Origin: Bretschneidera sinensis
Taxonomy: Eukaryota; Streptophyta; Magnoliopsida; Brassicales; Akaniaceae
Assembly (NCBI GenBank): GCA_023935145.1
Contig: CM043700.1
Coordinates: forward strand, 36,635,620 to 36,699,619
Direction of reading: 5' to 3'
DNA length: 64,000 bases
This document shows, piece by piece, positions 1 to 10,495 of the stretch. Each line of letters opens with the position of its first letter. Position 1 is the stretch's first letter. The notes under the pieces were generated by a model. It made no database searches. It was not told the origin of the DNA and worked only from the letters and a program-made list of their open reading frames with translations. The translations under genes and the position numbers were made by a program.

Positions 1-2962
1 ACGTCCAAATGCAAACCTGGTCCGAACCAACTCCTGTAATCATTCCAACCTGGTAAGGGAATGCATCAAACCGTCGTGAAATTTTTGAAACATGAGGACT
101 TTCTAAAGTCATAATAATCTTTCTTTGTGCAGTAGAGATAACATCAACTCCGCCTTTTCTGTTGCCAATGAAAAGATACGAATCATCCCAACCCCATATC
201 GCTTAGCTCCCACAAACAAGGAGAAAAGCAGTTAATATTCTGCAGCAATTTCATAAAATGATAAGAAATCAAAGCATGTCAAAAGCTACCCTTCAAAATA
301 AATGTTAAACTTGAATCTGGTTGCTTTTACACATACAAGATATTACTATCTACCTCATCATGTAAAAAACTAGGCTATGAGTCTATGACCGGTAGAAAAG
401 AAAAGTGAGAGGGAGGAAAAACGAGAAAAAAGAAGATGAGAAAAAATAGGGAAAAGATTTGATCTTTCTATCATGTGTTCGATAGAGAGGATAGAAAAGT
501 GGAAAGAAACAAAAAGAGACAAAAATTAGTTCATTTTACCTTTCACTCTCCAATCATTTTAATTTGGAGGATTGAGAAAGGAAAACTTCAATCATTTCAA
601 TGTTCCTTTCTCTTCTCTCTCCAACCAAACAAAAGAAAAGTGCTCTCTTTTCTTTCCTCCAACTCTTTTTTTCCTTTCGGTTTTCTCCCCAACAAATCAT
701 AGCTAATGTTCGATTAGAGTGTCGGAACCAAATTCTCAAGCACTTATTTTCATGTATGTTATAGCACCTGAGTTTCCCATTAATAGCTTTGGTTAGTACT
801 AATCAATACCATATAAACCTTCTCATCCACCATGTCATCAGCATTCCTATGCATATCTGAAACATTATAAATAAAATCATAGAATGGGGAAATTCTAGAA
901 TTTGAAACTTAGTGGCTACTTCATCCATCTTTCAAATGGTTTCAAGAAGTGATCCTACAGACTGGTTTTAGCTTCTGGAGAGAAAAGCTTACACAAAAAT
1001 TCAAAGGTGGCCTTTGATTATTTATGAAAGGGAGACTTCAAGAAACTCTAGTATGGGAAAATAGCCATGTTTATTACAAAACAACAAGCAATCATAGCTT
1101 ACACAAAAAATAAAAGGTGGCCTTTGATTGTTTAGGAAAGGGAGACTTCAAGAAACTCTAGTATGGAAAAATAGCCATGTTTATCACAAAACAACAAGCA
1201 ATCATGAGTCATGACAAAATGAAAGTGGCATCAGGGTTTGGCAATCTAGCAAAGATCATTTCTGAGACAATAAAGTGATACTAGAATTTAACAGTCTAGC
1301 AGTGGTTGTACCTGAAAGCATGCATCCCTCCAGCCTGATGATTGTGGTAAATTATGGAACTGTCTTCAAAATCAACTCCTCCAAATATTGAAACTTTTTT
1401 GTCAATACTGCATGAAGTGATCAAAACATTAATAAAGACAGCAAACTTAATGAACACTAGAGATGCATACTAACTTGAAGTAAACACAACTTACTATGAT
1501 TACAACTCATGGATTATGTAAGGTGCTGTATAAAATATATACACGTACTTTTCTCTTAAGAAAAATAAGCTAATATAACCAGAAGATTGTACCTTCTAAG
1601 CTTCTATGTAAACGTAATAAAAAGCAAGAAATTGATTAGTAACTAGGAAGCCCCTGCATCTGTAAAACACACTTACTAAAGAAAAAGCTTTATGACGTAA
1701 AGCTATGCTCAGGCCTTGCAGTATAATGAGAGCAGCATGCAAGATAAAAGGCATAATTTGTGCCAATCAGTAATTGCTCTACATATCAGTATATCACAAA
1801 GCTAGACAAGCAAATAAACTACTGTAACATGTTTCCACTTGTGTGTTATTTGACCGGTAACTATTAATTGAAAGTGTTTTGTTTCCCTTAGCAAGCTGGT
1901 GATCACCAATAAAGTAAATAGTAAGATTCGAGTTATTCTAAAATTTAGTTGTTGACTAAGTGTGAACATAGTTTTTAAAACATGTCCGCTAAAAACAATT
2001 GAATTATGCATCTTGGAATCAAACATAGACAATCAGACATCATGGGGCCTAAACAGGAAACAATACCTTGTAGTTGCAAGATAGCCTCCAGATGGAGAGA
2101 GGTAAGCGGAATGTACAGCTTTTTCAAAACTAATGATCTTCAAAGGTTTAGGTTTATCTACATTAGCACTTCTCAAATCCCAAATACAGGCAGTCCCATC
2201 AGAGCAACTTGTCGCCACCTTATAAGGGTTTCCAGAATTGAAATCTATGGTGTTGATCCTGCTTTTGTGTAAAGTCCATGATGATGAAACCCCAACCCTC
2301 TGATCCCACATACTCAATCCTCCCCAGCCCTCACTAAAGTATAAGCAATTCGCATCGTCAGGCCGATGAGAGAGAGAAAGTGTAGGATAATCACTAGAAT
2401 ACACCAGATTGAAAATTTCTTTCGCAGCATCCATTGATCGGATAAATCCATCATTGCAGCTGGTAAAGACCTCATACTCATCAGAAAGAGTATTAAGGCC
2501 CACATTTTCTTGAATTAACGAAAGACTGTGGAAAACATTTTTCATTTTGTGTTTTATTTTACATGACTTTTTTTAGAAGGTTTTGCAACTTCCTAACTTA
2601 ATTTGGAAAATATAATTTTTTTTTTGTTTTTTATGTTTTAATATGATTTAAAAAATAATACTTTTTAATTTTTAATTTTTTTAATATTATATTGAAACAA
2701 AAAAAATATATTATTTTTTAAATTTTATCAAAGATGTGGAAGTGTTTTTAAGAATGTGTTAATGAAAAATGTTTTTGACAACTAAATAGGCAACGAGATT
2801 TTTCATTCATCAAGAAAAATGAAATTTCATACTGTACAATTCTAAATCCAAGACAAAAAAAAGAGTAAATTTGCAATGTAATTTATAGTATAGTAATTTT
2901 GAATTGAAATTACCTTTGACGAGAAAAAGGGATGTATCGAAATCCCCGTAATGTAACCCAAA
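1..2962 (-). pseudogene. WDR76: WDR76-like WD40 gene, downstream exons (interrupted)
   Basis: Four coding blocks read on the minus strand. First is an exon remnant at 2914-2962 (ends in donor GTAATT), whose upstream part is lost at the copia junction at 2962/2963. Then come 2067-2470 (WD repeats; key stretches TSCNDGFIRSMD, TSCSDGTACIWDLRS and KAVHSAYLSPSGGYLATT), 1312-1407 (SIDKKVSIFGGVDFED) and 1-201 (WGWDDSYLFIGNRKGGVDVIS, then VGSDQVCIWT), which runs off the window. The order and wording match plant WDR76 / DDB2-related WD40 proteins, nuclear proteins linked to CUL4-DDB1 and chromatin. Phases agree across the first three blocks. The last does not: 1312-1407 ends with two bases of a codon, while the conserved frame of 1-201 also needs two preceding bases outside it, which suggests a small indel. 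The 5' exon lies 16 kb away at 19355-19702. No N-terminal exon was found upstream of that, so I treat the locus as broken. Confidence 0.8.
986..1205. repeat. Tandem duplication, 110-bp unit, two copies
   Basis: Copy 1 (986-1095) and copy 2 (1096-1205) both begin AGCTTACACAAAAA and end CAACAAGCAATCAT, with only a few mismatches. The duplication lies in the intron between the last two visible WDR76-like exons. Confidence 0.9.
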
Positions 2963-3590
2963 TGTGGCCGAATAGGCAAAACAAACGCATGGGTCTATTA
3001 GTGGAAAGTATGCTTAGTATTAAATGCCCTGACATCAAGTTGAATTGTGTTGTAGCATTGTAGCATTTAATATTTAACGCCACACCATTTAATGCAAGAA
3101 AACAATACATATCTCTTAGCCGGACCTTGACATACTTCTCATATATATATATATGTATATATATATATATGTATGTATGTATGTATGTACGTACGTACGT
3201 ACGTAATACGATTAGTGATATGAAAGTAGAAAGAAAAAGAAATAATGAAACAATAAGTGCTTTGCAAGTGTGAGCTTGGTGAGAGTAAGAGAGAAATAAA
3301 AGTGAGGCGAGATTCTAAAAGAGTTGTTGATTATTGTGGGGCTCATATTTTCAAACACTTAGTGGTGAGTTTGGGTGTATTTGGGGATTGAGTTTGAGTG
3401 CTTTCAAGTATTTCAAAAACCTTGTAATCTCTCAGTTTAATAGTGAAACATGCTCTGGTGTGTATCTGTGGAGTAAGATTGCGCTGAACCATGTAAATCT
3501 ATTGTCTTATGTGTATGAATTTTGTCAAGTTATTTTGTAATCTCGTGGTTGGTTTAATTTATCATCATTAGTGGCGAATTTTTAATAACA
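2963..3590 (+). repeat. Copia 5' LTR, 5'-truncated
   Basis: This LTR starts TGTGGCCGAATAGGC, the same as 7763 in the 3' LTR, and ends AATAACA next to the primer site. The match to the 3' LTR copy (7763-8027 plus 18937-19351) is clear but diverged. It holds a TA, GTAT and GTAC microsatellite at 3140-3205. Confidence 0.85.
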
Positions 3591-3592
3591 AA

Positions 3593-3605
3593 TTAGTATC
3601 AGAGC
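3593..3605 (+). other. Primer-binding site, initiator-Met tRNA type
   Basis: TTAGTATCAGAGC lies 2 bp inside the 5' LTR end. It matches the common copia primer site TGGTATCAGAGC except at its first bases. Confidence 0.8.
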
Positions 3606-3693
3606 CTGATTTGGTTTTTTAGTACTAGGCGGTTATGTTCTTGACTCAGTGTTGAGTGGGTTCTCACTAAATTTTTGATAAATTATTTAATTC

Positions 3694-5103
3694 ATGGCAT
3701 CTTCGGCTATGGCTAAATGTGAGATTGCAAAATTTGACGGACAAAATGACTTTAACACGCAGAAGCTAAAGATGCGAGCTATGCTCGGACAACAAGGATT
3801 GTTAAAGGCACTTGATGAGGAGGCTAAGTTCCCTAAAACAATGAAGGCAGAGGAGAAAGAAGACATCATGGAGAAAGCATTGTTCACAATACAGTTGTCT
3901 CTCTCAGATAATGTCTTGAAAGAAATCGTCGAAGAAATGTGGGCCCAAAAGTTGTGGAAGAAGCTGGAGACACTGTACATAAAGAAATCTCTCACAAACC
4001 GGTTGTATCTCAAACAACGGTTGTACAACTCGAGGATTTCAGAAAGTAAATTACTTACAGACCACCTTGATGAATTCAATAAAGTTGTTATTGAATTGAG
4101 AAATATTAGAGAGAAAATAGGTGATGAGGATCAAGCATTAATTCTTTTATGTTCATTACCCCGTTCCTATGAAATTTTTGTGAATACCATGTTATATTGG
4201 AGAGATAGTATCAGCATGCAAGATGTGAAATCTTCTTTGAACTCTCGCGAGTTAAAGAAGAAAGGGTCTGGTGATAAGGGCGATAATCAAGGTGAAGGCT
4301 TGATTGTAAGGGATAGGCATAAAGAAAGAAGTTTTAACAAGTCTAGAGGAAAATCTCGGGCCAAGTTTGTTCAATGTTTCGAGTGTCAAGAGATGGGGCA
4401 TTTCAAGAAAAATTGCTTGAAACTTAAGGGAAAAAATGTAAAGAATGAGAAGACAGGTGACCCTGGGGCTGCTAACATTGCCAATGGTAGTAGTAAAGAG
4501 AGTGCTGATGATGTAGATAAAGTTCTATCTATATCCATTTGTACCTCAGGTGACGAGTGGATCTTGGATTCTTGTTGTTCATTCCATGTGTGCCCTAGAT
4601 GGGAGTGGTTTAAAATCTACAGACCATATAGTGGTACGGTTCTCTTGGGAGATGACAAGCCTTTTGTTATTATTGGAATTGCAACAATCCATATCAAGAT
4701 GTATGATGGGATAGTCAAAACATTTGAAGTTCGGCATGTACCGGATCTGAAAAAGAATCTTATTTCCTTGAGCGAACTCGAAGTCAAAGGTTACTGGTTT
4801 ACCGGTGAAGGTGGAGTTTTGAAGGTATCTAGAGGCTCACTCACAATATTGAAGGGAAAAAGGACATCTAGATTTTATCATCTATTGGGGAGCACTGTGG
4901 AGGGTGCTTGTCCAGTTTCAACATTGAGTGAATCGGAGGACGATGCAACTCGACTATGGTATATATGTCTCAAGCATATGAGTAAGAGGGGGATGATGGA
5001 CCTTTCTAAGTGGGATTTTCTGTGTGGTCAAAAGATGGGCAAGCTAGACTTTTGTGAGCATTGTGTCTACGGGAAACAATTTCGGGTTCGGTTTAGCAAA
5101 TGA
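3694..5103 (+). pseudogene. Copia gag-protease with start of integrase
   Basis: A 469-codon open stretch begins MASSAMAKCEIAKFDG (UBN2-type gag). It has a zinc knuckle CFECQEMGHFKKNC (CX2CX4HX4C) near residue 228 and then an aspartic-protease-like site reading DSCCS where copia proteases usually have DSGCS. The pre-integrase stretch LWYICLKHMSKRGM also lacks one expected histidine. It ends in TGA at 5101-5103, where the family would read on into the integrase core. Confidence 0.85.
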
Positions 5104-5633
5104 GTTCATCGGACGAAAGGCATTGTTGACTACATCCACTCGGATCTGTAAGGTCCTTCTCAAGTTGTATCAAAAGGCGATTCAGCCTACATGAAGACAT
5201 TCATCAATGATTTCTCAAGAAATGTGTGGGTATACATCTTGAAGCACAAGAATGATGCATTCCTCACATTCAAAAAGTGGAAGATGTTGATTGAGAAGCA
5301 GACAAGGAAGAAGATCAAACGCTTCCGGACACACAACGGTCTTGAATTATGCAACAATGAGTTTGATTTTTTCTGCAATGACGAAGGTATTGTCAGGCAT
5401 CGCACTGTCAGAAAAATACCACAACAAAATGGCGTTGCAGAGAGGATGAATTGGACACTCTTAGAGAGCGCACATTGTATGCTCTCAAATGTTGGGCACT
5501 CTAAAGACTTCTGGGCTGAGGCTGTTAATCATGGTTGCTATCTTTTAAATTGGAGTTCATCAACTGTTATTGATCTCAAAACTCCAGAGGAAGTATGGCC
5601 CTGCTTATGCTCATGTTCAGGACGGAAAACTTG
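5104..5633 (+). pseudogene. Copia integrase core remnant
   Basis: This continues the gag-protease frame beyond the TGA. There is a second stop (TAA) right after IHSDL, then NDFSRNVWVYILKHKND, THNGLELCNNEF and PQQNGVAERMN. The second catalytic Asp of the DDE triad reads His (THNG in place of TDNG), so the domain is inactive on two counts. Confidence 0.8.
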
Positions 5634-6016
5634 AGCCGAGGGCAGCGAAGTGCGTATTTATCGAATAAGCAACTAGGGTTAAAGGATACTAGTTGTGATG
5701 TGTTGGAAAATCACCTCGATTCCTTATGAAAAGAGATGTTACTTTCGACGAGTCTACCATGCTTCAAAAAGAACAAATTTATAAGTCTTCTAGTGCAACA
5801 GGTCAGGACCATGGTGTCGGGGAGCAGGTGGAGTTCGAGGTAAGAACTCCAGATCAGACAGTGTAAAGAACAGACGAGATTCATAGGGACACTAATGTAG
5901 TGTAGGATCCAATGGAAGAAGTTGATCCATTAGAGGTGGAGGCACCAGAGGAACAACAATAATACAATATTGCTACTGGTAGAGAAAAGAGAAAGATTTG
6001 ACTTCCTCGGAGATGT

Positions 6017-7570
6017 GTGCAAATCGATTTGATTGCATACTCCTTGTCAATTGCAGAGAGTGTAGAGATAGATGATCCTTGTTCTTACAGGGAAGCAGTT
6101 ACCAACAACGAGTCTTCACAATGGCTAACATCCATGGAGAAGGAGATTGAGTCTCTTCACAAGAATCAAACTTGGGAGCTCGTAAAACTACCAAAGGGGC
6201 AAAAAATTGTTGGGTGCAAATGGATTTTCAAACGAAAGGAAGGAATCTTAGAAGTTGAGGCAAAGGTTTAAAGTGAAGCTAGTCACCAAAGGTTTTACGT
6301 AGAGATAAGGTCTTGACTACCATGAGGTCTTCTCTCCTGTTGTGAAACATAACTCTATCCATGTTCTTCTTGCCATGGTTGTTTTTTATGATCTTGAGTT
6401 GGAGCAACTTGATGTCAAGACTACTTTTTTGTATGGCGATTTGGAGGAGTAAATATAAATGTCTCAACCAGAGGGGTTCATGGTTCCAGGCAAAGAAAAT
6501 CATGTTTGCTTACTCAAATACAAAAGGTTTGATAGCTTCCTGGTTGGGAGTGGGTACACTCGGAGCAGCTATTATAGTTGTGTGTATTTCAAGAGGCTCC
6601 AAGATGATTCGATGGTCTACTTGATGTTGTATGTTGATGACATGCTTACTGCTGCCAAAAGTATGTCCACCATTGATGATTTGAAAAGGCAACTGAATGG
6701 TGAGTTTGAGATGAAAGATCTGGGTACAGTGAGGAAGATTTTTGGTATGGAAATTCACAGGGACCGTAAGGCAGGTAGGTTGCACTTATCACAGAAGAAC
6801 TATATTCTAAAAGTTCTTGAGTGTTTTGGTTTAAAGGAAGCCAAGGCTGTGTCTACTCTCGGATCTCACTTTAAGCTTTCATCTAAACAATCTCCACAAT
6901 CGGAGGAAGAAGAAGATTACATAGATCGAGTTCCATATGCCAATGCAGTGGGTAGCTTAATGTATGTTATGGTTTGTACCCGTCCTGATATTGCACAAGC
7001 TGTCAGTGTGGTTAGTTGTTACATGGCTCATCTAGGCAAGGGGCATTGGCAAGCAGTAAAATGGATTCTTTGATACTTGAGTGGCACCTCAGATGTTGGT
7101 TTGGTCTATGATCGGAATATTGATTCCAGTGGCAGTGTTACTGGGCTTGTTGATTCAGATTATGCGGAAGATTTGGACAAAAGAAAATCGACCGCATGTT
7201 ATATTTTTACTCTATCAGGTTTAGCCATATCTTGGAGGGCTACTTTGCAGTCCATAGTCGCTTTGTCTACCATAGAAACAGAGTATATGGCAGCTACTGA
7301 GGCAGTAAAAGAAGCCTTATAGCTCAGACGTTTGATTTCAGAACTAAGGGTTGAGCAAAAGATGGTGATGGTGTTTTGTGACAGTCAAAATGCCATACAC
7401 TTGACAAAGAATACCATGTTCCACGAGAGAACCAAACACATTCAGGTTCGGTGAGGTTCTGGTTGAAAAAGTTTATATAGATGAGAACACAACGGATATG
7501 ATAACTAAGCCAGTTAGTGGAATCAAGTTCAAGCGTTGTTTGGGTTTGAATGGATTTCGAGGTGTCTGAA
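6017..7570 (+). pseudogene. Copia reverse transcriptase and RNase H remnant
   Basis: The pieces lie in more than one frame. CKWIFKRKEGI (6017-6271) and MSQPEGFMVPGKENHVCLLKY are RT N-terminal parts, and YVDDMLTAAKS near 6630 is the RT catalytic motif. They are followed by YANAVGSLMYVMVCTRPDIA and an RNase H part with ALSTIETEYMAATEAVKEAL (7077-7319). Stops occur at about 6269, 7071 and 7320, and a tail ending near 7570 is still recognisable. Confidence 0.8.
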
Positions 7571-7646
7571 GGCCCTACGGGGCTGTTGACATGCGCAACA
7601 GAGAAATTTCTGAAATACTTGTTTTTCGCTCGCTAAGGTGAAGATT

Positions 7647-8027
7647 GTTGTAAAGTCTTTATAGTGGGGCCAGTTTTGTGACTTTCTTCATGCTGGAATA
7701 GTGGCTTGGTAAGAGACACAAGCCTAAGGGCTTGTTTTTTTATTGGTCTTTAGGCCAACTCTTGTGGCCGAATAGGCAAAGCAAATGCATGGGTCTATTT
7801 TCGGTGAAAAACGTGCTTAGTATTAAACGCTCTGACATCAAGTTGAATTGTGTTGCAACATATAATACTTAGGTGGGTTTGGTTTGTCAAATAACGCCAA
7901 ACCATTTAATGCAAGAAAATAATGCATGTCTCTGAGTCGAACCTTGACATACTTCTCCTATATATATATATATATATATATATAAGGTTGGACTCAGAGA
8001 CATGCATTATTTTCTTGCATTAAATGG
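7647..8027 (+). repeat. Copia 3' LTR, left part
   Basis: It begins TGTTGTAAAGTC after a copia-type polypurine tract (AAGGTGAAGAT, 7636-7646). From 7763 on it parallels the 5' LTR. The end of this part (7984-8027) is an inverted copy of 7893-7942, separated from it by a TA run. The LTR is cut at 8027 by the gypsy element. Confidence 0.8.
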
Positions 8028-8656
8028 TGTTGATGCCAAATATGTGCGTTGCTGAGCTGGAGGTTAGACTGTAGAAGTACCTGCACAGGGAAAGGGAGAG
8101 TAGCTATTGGGGTCGACGGAGGGGATGCCTCCGAGGATGCTCCGATGCTTAAGTTAGGGAAAGCTCAAAGTGTATCCGCTTGTAAAACTGAAAAACTGAA
8201 TGCCCCCTCTGGACTGCTTACCAAGTCCCTTTTATAGAGTTTCGAAGGCGGTAGTGGGCCAGGGCGACTGTGGTGGATACCCCAACTGGGTTGGGTAATG
8301 ATGCCTATGAGGCCCAGCTAGGAGGCTGAGAGCCGTTCACTAGGGCTTTTGCCTTGCTGGCTTACTCCAGAGCCGTCAATATGTTAAGACGGTGTTTTGA
8401 CCTGACGTTCCAACTTGGTTGGGTAATGCTGGTCCGAAGGGCGGTGGTGACGTGGAGGCCCAGCTGGGGGCCAAAATACCCTGGAGGGCGGTGGTGACGT
8501 GGAGGCCTAGCTTGGGGCAATGATGCCCTGAAGGGCGGTCATGACCTGGATATCCAACTGTCTGAGTCTGGATTGTCCGCGTGTCTCCTTGCACTCTGGG
8601 ATCAAGACGATCCACGTGTCGTCATCCTATGGGAGAGTCGTATTTTAGCAGTATCA
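8028..8656 (-). repeat. Gypsy 3' LTR (element orientation)
   Basis: 629 bp, preceded on its left by the target duplication AATGG (8023-8027). On the element strand it follows a purine-rich tract complementary to 8657-8676 (AAGGAAGTGAGGGGCCTC), the likely polypurine primer. Confidence 0.95.
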
Positions 8657-8766
8657 GAGGCCCCTCACTTCCTTAAGTGCGGCACTGTGGTTAAGGAAGT
8701 AGCAGAACTGGGTTGGCGTTAGATCCTCTATGGAGATGTGAAGTCTAGTCCAAAGGTGCTATAAGG

Positions 8767-9972
8767 CAGAAGAGAATGGGCCGAGGACCAGTGGAGCAAT
8801 CCATCTCCTCGATCAAGAATACCATGGGTCCGAGGACACGTGGAGCAATCCATTTCCTTGGACTTTGAAGAGAATGGGCCGAGGACTAGTGGAGCAATCC
8901 ATCTCTTCGGCCAAGCATACCATGGGTCCGAGGATACGTGGAGCAATCCATCTCCTCGGACCTTGAAGAGAATGGGCCGAGGACCAGTGGAGCAATCCAT
9001 CTCCTCGGCCAAGAATACCATGGGTCCGAGGACACGTGGAGCAATCCATCTCCTCGGACCTTGAAGAGAATGGGCCGATGACCAGTGGAGCAATCCATCT
9101 CCCCGGACCTTGAAGAGAATGGGCCGAGGACCAGTGGAACAATCCATCTCCTCGGACCTTGAAGAGAATGGGCCGAGGACCAGTGGAGCAATCCATCTCC
9201 TCGGACCTTGAAGAGAACGGGCCGAGGACCAGTGGAACAATCCATCTCCTCGGCCAAGAATACCATGGGTCCGAGCACACGTGGAGCAATCCATCTCCTC
9301 GGACCTTGAAGAGAACGGGCCGAGGACCAGTGGAGCAATCCATCTCCTCGGCCAAGAATACCATGCGTCTGAGGACCAGTGGAGCAATCCATCTCCTCGG
9401 ACCTTGAAGAGAATGGGCCGAGGACCAGTGGAGCAATCCATCTCCTCGGCCAAGAATACCATGGGTCCGAGCACACATGGAGTAATCCATCTCCTCGGAC
9501 CTTGAAGAGGATGGGCCGAGGACCAGTGGAGCAATCCATCTCCTCGGACCTTGAAGAGAATGGGCCGAGCACTAGTGGAGCAATCCATCTCCTCGGCCAA
9601 GAATACCATGCGTCCGAGGACCAGTGGAGCAATTCATCTCCTCGGCCAAGAATACCATGGGTCCGAGCACACGTGGAGCAATCCATTTCCTCGGACCTTG
9701 AAGAGAACGGGCCGAGGACCAGTGGAGCAATCCATCTCCTCGGCCAAGAATACCATGTGTCCGAGGACCAGTGGAGCAATCCATCTCCTCGGACCTTGAA
9801 GAGAATGGGCCGAGGACCAGTGGAGCAATCCATCTCCTCGGACCTTGAAGAGAATGGGTCGAGGACCAGTGGAGCAATCCATCTCCTCGGCCAAGAATAC
9901 CATGGGTCTGAGCACACGTGGAGCAATCCATCTCCTCGGACCTTGAAGAGGATGGGTCGAGGACCAGTGGAG
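8767..9972. repeat. 49-bp tandem array, about 24.6 units of two alternating types
   Basis: Unit A runs CTCGGACCTTGAAGAGAATG then GGCCGAGGACCAGTGG then AGCAATCCAT. Unit B shares the ends but has CCAAGAATACCATGGGTCCG in the middle. Both are 49 bp. CCTCGG and CCGAGG form an inverted pair inside the units. Units mix irregularly (A, B, AA, BB), and end-to-end identity is high. Because 49 is not a multiple of 3 and most units lack stops, several frames stay open for 200-350 codons. I regard these as by-products. The array lies between the 3' LTR and the antisense ORF of the gypsy element. Confidence 0.95.
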
Positions 9973-10209
9973 CTACGGGAAAGTGTTTCTTGTCCAAGAC
10001 GGTGGCTGAGGTGACACGTGGCCTTACCTGGGTAAATGACGGGTCATGTTACCTTGGAATTTTAAACAACCGTTTTTAGGGAAAGCGGCGGCCACCTCGA
10101 GGGACGTAACGCCCCCTGGGAAAATGTGTTGGTCGATTGGGAACTCTAAAGAGTCCCATTGATTCTTGCGACTGTATTAAATATTCCTCGTTGGCCGTGA
10201 CCCTTTCCC

Positions 10210-10217
10210 TATATAAG
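10210..10217 (+). promoter_or_regulatory. Putative TATA box for the gypsy antisense ORF
   Basis: CCCTATATAAGGGG lies about 280 bp upstream of the antisense start codon (10496). It is followed by a pyrimidine-rich stretch and a leader, a normal plant core-promoter layout on the strand opposite gag-pol. Confidence 0.5.
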
Positions 10218-10495
10218 GGGCTTTGGTTTCCCCTTCTTCCTTACTCATTCCATAATTTCCTTTCGTTTTCAGAGAGTAAATTTTGTGAGAGCCCTCGGCT
10301 TCGTCCTAACTGTGTTTGAGAGTCCTCGTCCTCGTCCCCTTAGAGAGAAGTGTGGTGCTGGGGTCTGTTGTGTGATCGTGACGTTCGCGAGATCTTGGGA
10401 GGAACGCTCTTGGACATATACCGAACATTTAGGAGGAATTCAAGTCCGAATCCTTCAGATTTTGGTGAGTTCGTGTTTTCTTTAAGTTTTACATA

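Noticed and set aside
2525..2545. ATG at 2545 as the start of a short WD40 protein
   Set aside because: The match to the family starts only at 2470 after a good acceptor (TATGAG), and the phase agrees with the upstream exon remnant; 2471-2545 is intron.
2958..2967. TGTGGCCG as the true start of the copia LTR
   Set aside because: The 3' copy extends 116 bp further left to TGTTGTAAAG, which pairs with the ACAACA terminus and follows a normal polypurine tract.
8767..9972. CRISPR-like look of regularly spaced repeats
   Set aside because: Units are contiguous 49-bp repeats without unique spacers, inside a plant retrotransposon.
8728..10014. Open frames of 141 to 346 codons on both strands in the 49-bp array
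   Set aside because: They come from a stop-free repeat unit whose length is not a multiple of three; no start context, domain or transcript logic supports a protein.
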